Shown: one piece after another, positions 50,657-56,988 of the stretch
Layout: each line of letters begins with the position of its first letter
Position numbering within the stretch: the stretch's first letter is position 1
Assembly: GCF_000091305.1 (NCBI RefSeq)
Contig: NC_013929.1
Coordinates: 3,906,001-3,970,000, forward strand
DNA from: Streptomyces scabiei 87.22
GTDB lineage: Bacteria; Actinomycetota; Actinomycetes; Streptomycetales; Streptomycetaceae
Direction: 5' to 3'
Length of the DNA: 64,000 nt
The notes under the pieces: model-generated
What the model was told of the DNA's origin: nothing
The model's database searches: none
What the model saw: only the letters and a program-made list of their open reading frames with translations
Program-made: the position numbers and the translations under genes

Positions 50657-51649
50657 ATGGCCTCTGAAACGACTCCCGGAATGACCCCGACAACACCCTC
50701 CGGAACGACATCCGGAACGCCCTCCGGAACGACATCCGAACACGGCACGATCCGGCTCCCCCGTGAACTCGACGACGTTCCCGGCTGGTTTCCGGTGCTC
50801 GACCAAATGCTTTTCGACTGGCTTCTCGACCGACAGGAGGAAGCGGGCGAGAAAGGCGATCTCCTGGAGGTCGGCGTCTACATGGGCAAGAGCGCCGTCT
50901 TCCTCGGCCGGCACCTCCGGGAGGGCGAGTCCTACACGGTCTGCGACCTCTTCGAGAGCGACGCGCCGGACGACGCCAACGCGGCGGAGGCCACCAAGTC
51001 GTACCGCAGTACGCTCACCCGCCGGGCCTTCGAGGCGAACTACCTCTCCTTCCACGACGAGCTGCCCCGCGTCCTGCAGGGCCCCAGCTCGATCGTCCCG
51101 GGCGAGGTCGAGCCGGGCTCCTGCCGCTTCGTGCACATCGACGCCTCGCACCTGTACGAGCACGTCGAGGCCGACATCACCGCAGCCCGGCACCTGCTCC
51201 TCCCCGGCGGTCTGGTCGTCCTGGACGACTTCCGCTCGGAGCACACGCCCGGTGTCTCCGTCGCCGTGTGGGAGGCCGTCCTCAACCGGGGCCTCAACCC
51301 GGTCTGCCTCAGCACGCAGAAGCTCTACGGCACGTGGGGCGACCCGGAACCCGTCCAGGAGGCCCTGCTGGAGATGGTCACGCGACGCAACGACTGCCAC
51401 CTCAGCAACCAGCGGGCGGCCGGCCACCGCATCATCCGCCTCAAGTCCAAGGGCATGAAGGCCCCGGCCTTCCCGAAGTCCCGCCACTGGACACCCCCCG
51501 ACCCCCCGACGCCGGCCCGCACGCCCCCGACCCGGCCGCGCCCGCCCCGGAGCCCCGCCCGCGCCCTCGCCCTCGCCCGGGACCTCCTGCCACCGCTGCT
51601 GACGAGGACGATCAGAAAGGCGAGGGCGGCAGGAAGGCGAACGAGCTGA
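50657..51649 (+). CDS. TylF-like class I methyltransferase
   Basis: 330 residues. The SAM-binding core is DLLEVGVYMGKSAVFLGRHLREGESYTVCDLF, with FVHIDASHLYEHVEADITAARHLLLPGGLVVLDDF as the post-motif segments, matching TylF/Methyltransf_24 types. The N-terminus repeats TPSGTTSGTPSGTTS, encoded by a 24-bp tandem repeat. The C-terminus is Pro/Arg-rich and probably disordered (residues 275-330). It stands alone 133 bp after the acyltransferase gene on the same strand, so it may methylate a sugar of the polymer; this is inference. Confidence 0.85.
   Translation: MASETTPGMTPTTPSGTTSGTPSGTTSEHGTIRLPRELDDVPGWFPVLDQMLFDWLLDRQEEAGEKGDLLEVGVYMGKSAVFLGRHLREGESYTVCDLFESDAPDDANAAEATKSYRSTLTRRAFEANYLSFHDELPRVLQGPSSIVPGEVEPGSCRFVHIDASHLYEHVEADITAARHLLLPGGLVVLDDFRSEHTPGVSVAVWEAVLNRGLNPVCLSTQKLYGTWGDPEPVQEALLEMVTRRNDCHLSNQRAAGHRIIRLKSKGMKAPAFPKSRHWTPPDPPTPARTPPTRPRPPRSPARALALARDLLPPLLTRTIRKARAAGRRTS
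50696..50743 (+). repeat. 24-bp tandem repeat in the methyltransferase 5' end
   Basis: Two units starting CCCTCCGGAACGACATCCG, each built of 12-bp sub-repeats (TCCGGAACGNNN). They encode Thr/Ser/Gly/Pro-rich residues and preserve the frame. Confidence 0.8.
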
Positions 51650-51756
51650 GGCGCTGTCCGTCCGGGCGCACCGGGTGAGGGAGGGTGAGCTGCAGGGGAG
51701 GCGTGAGCGGTGACGTGCGGGGAGCCCGCCCCGCCACGGGCCCGCGCCCCGTCACG

Positions 51757-51780
51757 CGCGCGGGGAACTGCGCGAGCAAC
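51757..51780 (+). repeat. Copy of the dispersed intergenic repeat (type 2)
   Basis: It begins GCGCGGGGAACTGCGCGAGC and lies between the convergent methyltransferase and TetR genes. A reversed core also appears inside the acyltransferase 5' coding part near 49426-49440. Confidence 0.55.
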
Positions 51781-51836
51781 CACACCCAGCCGTCGGCCGC
51801 CCACGAACCGCCCGCCACCCCGCCGCGCCGCGCCGC

Positions 51837-52523
51837 TCACCACCCTCTGCGCGCCGCCTCGTCGCCCCGCAGCGCCACGGCGATCCCCACCACCACCGCC
51901 TCCAGCCCCACCTCGAACCCCCGCTCGTGGTCCCGGAACATCTCCCGGCCCGCCTCCACGGCCAGCGGGTACCCCGCCAACCGCTCGGCGCGTGCGGCGA
52001 GGTCGTACCCTTCGCCGCCCCCGGCCGGATCCACCCCCATCGACTGCTCCTCGATGACGTACCCGATGGTGTAGCTGTACGCCGTGAACCAGGCCCGCGC
52101 GGCCCCCGCCGGTGAGAAGCCCGCGGCCGTCAGCACGCGCAGGTTCGCCTCCATCGGCTCCGCGTACGACAGGTCCGTGAAGCGCGTCCCGCTGTACACC
52201 TTCGCGCCGTCGCGGTACCGCAGCAGATGCGCGCGCAGCCCCCGCATCCGCGCCCGCAGGGCCGCCTGCCAGTCGACGCCGTCGTCCGGCCCCGACGGCA
52301 TGGCGGCCCAGTCCGCCGCCATGCGCCGGACCATCTCGGTCGCCATCTCGTCGAGCAGATCCTGCTTGTTCTCGAAGTGCCAGTAGAGCGCGGGCGCCTG
52401 GACGTCCAGCTCCTTGGCGATCAGCCGGAGGCTCAGCCCTTCCAGACCGACGTCGTTCAGCAGCCGCAGGGCCGCCTCGGCGACCTGGGCCTTGTCCAGC
52501 TTCGGGGATTTCCTGGGAACCAC
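51837..52523 (-). CDS. TetR-type repressor (tetracycline-repressor-like C-terminal domain)
   Basis: 228 residues. The helix-turn-helix (LDKAQVAEAALRLLNDVGLEGLSLRLIAKELDVQAPALYWHFENKQDLLDEMATEMV) is strikingly like the class B tetracycline repressor at the same positions. The TetR_C domain also matches (LLRYRDGAKVYSGTRF; compare LLSHRDGAKVHLGTRP). It is divergent from a flavin monooxygenase, with two identical operators between. The GTG at 52523 lies 6 nt after TAAGCT, suggesting a leaderless mRNA. The ligand is probably an aromatic polycyclic compound handled by the monooxygenase (inference). Confidence 0.9.
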   Translation of the reverse strand: MVPRKSPKLDKAQVAEAALRLLNDVGLEGLSLRLIAKELDVQAPALYWHFENKQDLLDEMATEMVRRMAADWAAMPSGPDDGVDWQAALRARMRGLRAHLLRYRDGAKVYSGTRFTDLSYAEPMEANLRVLTAAGFSPAGAARAWFTAYSYTIGYVIEEQSMGVDPAGGGEGYDLAARAERLAGYPLAVEAGREMFRDHERGFEVGLEAVVVGIAVALRGDEAARRGW

Positions 52524-52530
52524 GTTGACA

Positions 52531-52547
52531 GCTTAACGGCGTTAAGC
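52531..52547. promoter_or_regulatory. TetR operator 1, inside the monooxygenase promoter
   Basis: GCTTAACGGCGTTAAGC is a perfect 8-1-8 palindrome. It directly follows TTGACA (52525-52530) and lies in the 18-bp spacer before CATGCT (52549-52554), so repressor binding would block the rightward promoter. It also overlaps the leftward start region. Confidence 0.85.
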
Positions 52548-52568
52548 GCATGCTGCTGCCCGCAGCTA

Positions 52569-52583
52569 CTTAACGGCGTTAAG
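52569..52583. promoter_or_regulatory. TetR operator 2, overlapping the monooxygenase ribosome site
   Basis: CTTAACGGCGTTAAG is identical to the core of operator 1, 37 bp further on. Its end forms the AAGGAG ribosome binding site, which precedes the ATG at 52597. Confidence 0.85.
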
Positions 52584-52596
52584 GAGATCGGAACCC

Positions 52597-54096
52597 ATGA
52601 GCGGAACCACCCCTGCCTCCGCCCCTGCCCCGACCCCGCACACGACGGACGTCCTGATCGTCGGCGCCGGCCCCACCGGCCTCGCCCTAGCCGTCGATCT
52701 GGCCCGGCGCGGCGTGGGCGCCCTGCTCGTGGAACGGGCCGACGCGCTGTTCCCGGGCTCACGGGGCAAGGGGATGCAGCCGCGCACCCTGGAGGTCCTC
52801 GACGACCTCGGCGTGCTCGACGCGGTCCGCGCCGCAGGCGCCCCCGCCCCCGTCGGCATGGTCTGGAGCGAGGGCGGCCGACAGGGCGAGCACCGGATGT
52901 TCGACGTGTCGGAGCCGACGGAGGCGGAGCCGTACCAGGGCCCGTGGCTGATCCCCCAGTGGCGGACCCAACGGATCCTGCTGTCCCGCCTGCGGGACCT
53001 GGGCGGCGACGTCGCCTTCGGCCGCGAGCTGACGGACCTGACCCAGGACGCGGACGGCGTGACCGCCTCCTTCACCGCCGGCCCCGTGGTCCGCGCCCGC
53101 TACGCCGTGGCCGCCGACGGGGGCCGCTCCACCGTGCGGCGCCTCCTCGGCATCGGAATGACCGGCGAGACCGTCGACCCGAGTCCGACCCTGGTCGCCG
53201 ACCTCCGCGTCCCGGCGCTCGACCGCGACAACTGGCACCTGTTCCCGCCGTCGGGCGAGCACGGCTTCATGGCGCTCTGCCCGCTCCCGGGCACCGAGGA
53301 CTTCCAGCTCGCAGCCAACTTCCCGGACCCCGGCACGGCGGTCGATCTCTCCCCGGACGGCATCCGCACACTCGTCGCCGCCCGCTCCCACCTCGCACCC
53401 GAGGACGTGACCGAGGTGGGCTGGGCCTCGGACTTCCGGCCGCGGGCGGCGCTCGCCGACCGCTTCCGCGCGGGGCGCGTGTTCCTCGCCGGGGACGCGG
53501 CGCACGTGCACTCGCCCGCCGGGGGCCAGGGCCTCAACACCAGCGTCCAGGACGCGTACAACCTGGGCTGGAAGCTGGGCGCGGTGGTACGCGGCGAGGC
53601 GCGGGACGCCCTGCTGGACACGTACGAGGAGGAGCGGCGTCCGATGGCCGCGGCCATGCTCGGCCTCTCCACCCGGGTGCACCGGGGCGAGCAGCGCCGG
53701 GGCCGGGCCACCCAGCAGCTCGGCCTCGGCTACCGGGGTGCCTCGCTCAGCGTCGACACCCGCGAGAACCTGCCCCCGGGCGCCCTGCGCGCCGGCGACC
53801 GCGCGCCCGACGGCCGGCGCGGCGGCGTACGCCTCTTCGACATCTTCCGCGGGCCGCACTGGACCCTGCTCACCGTCGGCGCGGACGGCCCGGCGGACCG
53901 GTCGCTCCCGGCGGAACAGCCACCGCTGAGGAACGTACGCCGGGTCCACATCCCGCCCTACGAGCCCTACGGCACCGGCGTCTTCCTCGTCCGCCCCGAC
54001 GGACATGTCGGCTGGGCGGGCGAGACCCCGGCCGGCCTCACCGCGTACGCGGCCGCGGCGGGTCTCACCCGAGGCGGCGCGGCGGGTGTCACCTAG
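52597..54096 (+). CDS. FAD-dependent aromatic monooxygenase
   Basis: 499 residues, class A flavoprotein hydroxylase. The Rossmann start is DVLIVGAGPTGLALAVDLARRGVGALLVER; the DG motif is YAVAADGGRSTVRRLLGI; the second FAD motif is RVFLAGDAAHVHSPAGGQGLNTSVQDAYNLGWKL. A shortened thioredoxin-like C-terminal part follows (RLFDIFRGPHWTLLTVGADG). It resembles polyketide hydroxylases and drug-inactivating monooxygenases, and needs NAD(P)H and O2. AAGGAG lies 9 nt before the ATG. The TAG stop lies at the target site of the IS element; the flanking sequence shows the gene end is unchanged by the insertion. Confidence 0.92.
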   Translation: MSGTTPASAPAPTPHTTDVLIVGAGPTGLALAVDLARRGVGALLVERADALFPGSRGKGMQPRTLEVLDDLGVLDAVRAAGAPAPVGMVWSEGGRQGEHRMFDVSEPTEAEPYQGPWLIPQWRTQRILLSRLRDLGGDVAFGRELTDLTQDADGVTASFTAGPVVRARYAVAADGGRSTVRRLLGIGMTGETVDPSPTLVADLRVPALDRDNWHLFPPSGEHGFMALCPLPGTEDFQLAANFPDPGTAVDLSPDGIRTLVAARSHLAPEDVTEVGWASDFRPRAALADRFRAGRVFLAGDAAHVHSPAGGQGLNTSVQDAYNLGWKLGAVVRGEARDALLDTYEEERRPMAAAMLGLSTRVHRGEQRRGRATQQLGLGYRGASLSVDTRENLPPGALRAGDRAPDGRRGGVRLFDIFRGPHWTLLTVGADGPADRSLPAEQPPLRNVRRVHIPPYEPYGTGVFLVRPDGHVGWAGETPAGLTAYAAAAGLTRGGAAGVT

Positions 54097-55280
54097 TGAG
54101 CCGGTTTTGAGTTCTTCCGTCGCCACTTGAGTCGTGTTCCGTTTCGGATCGCGGCTTGGGTGGTGACGGGGCTGGTGGTTTGCGGTCTGCTGTGGGGATG
54201 GGCGACAGCAGGCTTGCGCCGTTGGTGTTATCCGATACCGAGCGGCGGACGTTGCGGGGATGGGCCCGGCGCCGGACGACCGCGCAGGGCCTGGCGTTAC
54301 GGGCACGGATCGTGCTGGCCTGCGCGGACGGCGGCAGCAATATCGCGGTCGCCGCGCGGCTGGGCGTCAACCGGGGCACCGTGACCAAGTGGCGGGCGGG
54401 ATTCCTGCGCGCCCGGCTGGACGGGCTCAGCGACGAACCGCGCCCGGGAGTGCCACGAACCATCACCGATGCCCAGGTCGAAGAGGTGGTGGTGCGCACG
54501 CTGGAGCAGACGCCTCCGGGTGGGACGCACTGGTCGAAGCGGGAGCTGGCCAAGGTCGTGGGGATCTCCCCGGCGAGCGTGCTGCGTATCTGGCACGCCT
54601 TCGGCCTGCAGCCATGGCGGACCGAGACCTTCAAGATCTCTCCGGACCCGCTCCTGATCGACAAGATCCGCGATGTCGTCGGCCTCTACCTCGCCCCGCC
54701 GGCCAACGCCGCGGTGTTCGCGGTGGACGAGAAACCGCAGATCCAGGCCCTGGAACGAACCGCGCCGGTCCTGCCGATGCTGCCCGGAGTGCCCGAACGG
54801 CGCAGCTTCGACTACGTCCGGCACGGCACCGTCGATCTGTTCGCCGCCCTGAACACCGCGACGGGCAAGGTGATCTCGAAGCTGTCCGCGCAGCACCGGG
54901 CCGTGGACTTCCGTGACTTCCTCGACGAGATCGACCGCCAGACCGAGCCCGGCCTGGCAGTCCACGTGATCTGCGACAACCTCTCCGCCCACAAGGCGCC
55001 GGTGGTGCACAGGTGGCTGCTCACGCATCCCCGCTTCCACCTCCACTTCACGCCCACCTACTCGTCATGGATCAATCAGGTCGAGCGGTGGTTCGCCGAG
55101 TTGGAACGGCGCTGCCTCGAACGCGGGGTGTTCTGCTCCCTCGACGACCTCAAGGCCGCACTCGAGGACTGGATCAAGGTCTGGAACGACCAGGCCAGAC
55201 CCTTCAAATGGACCAAGACCGCCGACCAGATCCTCGACCGAATCTGCCGCTACTGCTCACGCATCTCCGAACCAGCTCAC
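54096..55280. mobile_element. IS630-type insertion sequence, complete
   Basis: 1185 bp bounded by TA dinucleotides (54094-54095 and 55281-55282), the 2-bp target duplication expected of IS630/Tc1 elements, in a CTAG target. Imperfect terminal inverted repeats: GTGAGCCGGTTTTGAG at the left and GTGAGCTGGTTCGGAG at the right (13 of 16 identical). It contains one transposase gene that spans almost the whole right part. Removing the element and one TA gives a continuous CCTAGGCG junction. Confidence 0.88.
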
Positions 55281-55283
55281 TAG
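54198..55283 (+). CDS. IS630-family transposase
   Basis: 361 residues in one intact frame. N-terminal helix-turn-helix (LALRARIVLACADGGSNIAVAARLGVNRGTVTKWRAGFL) and a second winged part (HWSKRELAKVVGISPASVLRIWHAFGL). The DDE catalytic triad is visible as AVFAVDEKPQIQ, VICDNLSAHK and YSSWINQVERWFAELE. The ATG at 54198 follows TGTGGGG. The TAG stop is formed by the duplicated target TA plus the flanking G. All catalytic residues are present, so the element may be active. Confidence 0.93.
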   Translation: MGDSRLAPLVLSDTERRTLRGWARRRTTAQGLALRARIVLACADGGSNIAVAARLGVNRGTVTKWRAGFLRARLDGLSDEPRPGVPRTITDAQVEEVVVRTLEQTPPGGTHWSKRELAKVVGISPASVLRIWHAFGLQPWRTETFKISPDPLLIDKIRDVVGLYLAPPANAAVFAVDEKPQIQALERTAPVLPMLPGVPERRSFDYVRHGTVDLFAALNTATGKVISKLSAQHRAVDFRDFLDEIDRQTEPGLAVHVICDNLSAHKAPVVHRWLLTHPRFHLHFTPTYSSWINQVERWFAELERRCLERGVFCSLDDLKAALEDWIKVWNDQARPFKWTKTADQILDRICRYCSRISEPAH

Positions 55284-55933
55284 GCGCTGCTCGCCAGCGA
55301 CAGCTTGACCGCGAAGCCGAGGAACATCGCCCCCGCCGCCGAGGTGGCGCCCGCCGACAGTGCCCTGCGCCGGCGGAAAGTGGCGGCGAGCCTGGTGCCG
55401 CTGAATATCAGCGCGCTCAGGTAGAGGAAGCTGGCGATCTGGGCGAGCGCGCCGAGCACGACGAAGGAGAGGGCCGGGTAGGCGTACGCGGGGTCCACGA
55501 ACTGCACGAAGAAGGCGACGAAGAACAGGATCGCCTTGGGGTTGAGCAGACTGGTGATCATCGCCCGCCGGAACGGCCGTTCCCCCTCGACGGCCTCGGT
55601 CCCCGTCTCCCCGGCCGACGGCTCGTGGCGGCCGCGCCACATCCCCCACGCGGCCCGCAGCATCCCCACCGCCAGCCACGACAGATATCCGGCGCCCGCG
55701 TACTTCACGATGCCGAACAGCACGGCGTTGGCCTGCAGCAGCGAGGCCACCCCCGCAGCCGACAGGGTCATCAGGACGGCGTCGCCGACCCACACACCGG
55801 CGGCGGCACGGTACCCGGTCCGTATCCCACGACGGGCCGCCACGGACAGCACGTAGAGGGAGTTGGGGCCGGGCAGGAGGACGATCAGGACGAGTCCTGC
55901 CAGATAGGTGGGAAGGTCGATGACGCCGAACAT
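55280..55933 (-). CDS. LysE-family exporter
   Basis: 217 residues with five or six membrane helices: DLPTYLAGLVLIVLLPGPNSLYVLSVAARRG, AAAGVWVGDAVLMTLSAAGVASLL, AGAGYLSWLAVGMLRAAW, RRAMITSLLNPKAILFFVAFFVQFV, VVLGALAQIASFLYLSALIF, SAAGAMFLGFAVKLSLAS. GPNSLYV and LLNPKAILFF are the family hallmarks. It exports amino acids or similar small molecules. Its TAG stop overlaps the right IS boundary; the same codon would exist without the IS. The start at 55933 has no good Shine-Dalgarno. Confidence 0.9.
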   Translation of the reverse strand: MFGVIDLPTYLAGLVLIVLLPGPNSLYVLSVAARRGIRTGYRAAAGVWVGDAVLMTLSAAGVASLLQANAVLFGIVKYAGAGYLSWLAVGMLRAAWGMWRGRHEPSAGETGTEAVEGERPFRRAMITSLLNPKAILFFVAFFVQFVDPAYAYPALSFVVLGALAQIASFLYLSALIFSGTRLAATFRRRRALSAGATSAAGAMFLGFAVKLSLASSA

Positions 55934-56064
55934 GGATGGAGTGTTGCATGAAAGCGTGCGATGCTCGCGGGTTTCCGGAATGCCCTGACCAGAAGTGACG
56001 CGATCCCTACATTGGGTTTCAGGGGCGCGGGTCCCATGGCCGGAGACAGGGGCGGAATCGGTAG

Positions 56065-56988
56065 ATGGACGTGGTCGACAACGACACCACGGTGGGCGCG
56101 CGGATTCACGCATGCCGGACGACGGGCGCTGAATCACTCGACCTCAGTGGCCTCGAGCTGACGGAAGTACCGGCGGCGGTAAGGGAGCTGAGACACCTCA
56201 CCGGGCTCGATCTCAACCAGAACAACCTTGATGCGTTACCCGAGTGGATAGGCGATCTCGGCGCCCTCAAGAGCCTCTCGGTCCAGGAAAACAGTTTGAC
56301 CAGCCTCCCAGAGTCCATCGGTAGGCTCACCCGACTCACCGAGCTGAACCTCTACCACAACGAGCTGGCTTCTGTGCCGCCCTATGTTGGTGACCTGACC
56401 GGGCTGACCCGGCTCATGCTCGATGGCAACGAGCTCACCGAGCTGCCCCCCACCCTGCGCAAACTCACCAGGCTCACCTTTCTCTCACTCGGCGAGAACC
56501 AGCTCGGAGAGTTGCCCGAGTGGATCGGCGAGCTCGTCGCCCTCGAGCGGCTCCTGGCCATGCGAAACGGGCTCACCGGTATCCCAGAGTCCATCGGCAG
56601 GCTCACCCGACTCGTCGAGCTGAACCTGGACTTCAACGAGCTGACTGCCATTCCGGCCTGCCTAGGTGACCTGACCCGGATGACCCAGCTCATGCTCTAC
56701 GGCAACAAGCTCACCGAGCTGCCCCCCACCCTGCGCAAACTCACCAGGCTCACTTTCCTCGCACTCGGCGAGAACCGGCTGGCATCGGTACCCGAATGGC
56801 TCGGCGAGCTCACCGAGCTCGAAACGTTGTGGTTGACCGACAACGTACTGACCACCCTCCCCGACAGCTTCGGAGCCCTAACCCGACTCGAGATCCTCGA
56901 AATGGGGGGAATCTCCTCGTCGAGCTGCCCAAGAGCCTGGGCTCCCTCCAGGGACTCATCAGACTCGGGATCGGCGCCAATCCTCTGA
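56065..56988 (+). CDS. Unshifted product: LRR-only protein
   Basis: Without a shift the first frame ends at 56986-56988, giving 307 residues: the leucine-rich repeats plus 25 unrelated residues (SSSSCPRAWAPSRDSSDSGSA). ATG at 56065 follows GGGGCGG at about 9-15 nt. If ribosomes shift only part of the time, a free LRR protein and the full Roco protein would both be made from one gene. Confidence 0.5.
   Translation: MDVVDNDTTVGARIHACRTTGAESLDLSGLELTEVPAAVRELRHLTGLDLNQNNLDALPEWIGDLGALKSLSVQENSLTSLPESIGRLTRLTELNLYHNELASVPPYVGDLTGLTRLMLDGNELTELPPTLRKLTRLTFLSLGENQLGELPEWIGELVALERLLAMRNGLTGIPESIGRLTRLVELNLDFNELTAIPACLGDLTRMTQLMLYGNKLTELPPTLRKLTRLTFLALGENRLASVPEWLGELTELETLWLTDNVLTTLPDSFGALTRLEILEMGGISSSSCPRAWAPSRDSSDSGSAPIL

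Noticed and set aside
52597..54096. Monooxygenase truncated by the IS element
   Set aside because: Reconstructing the empty site gives the same TAG stop, so the C-terminus is native.
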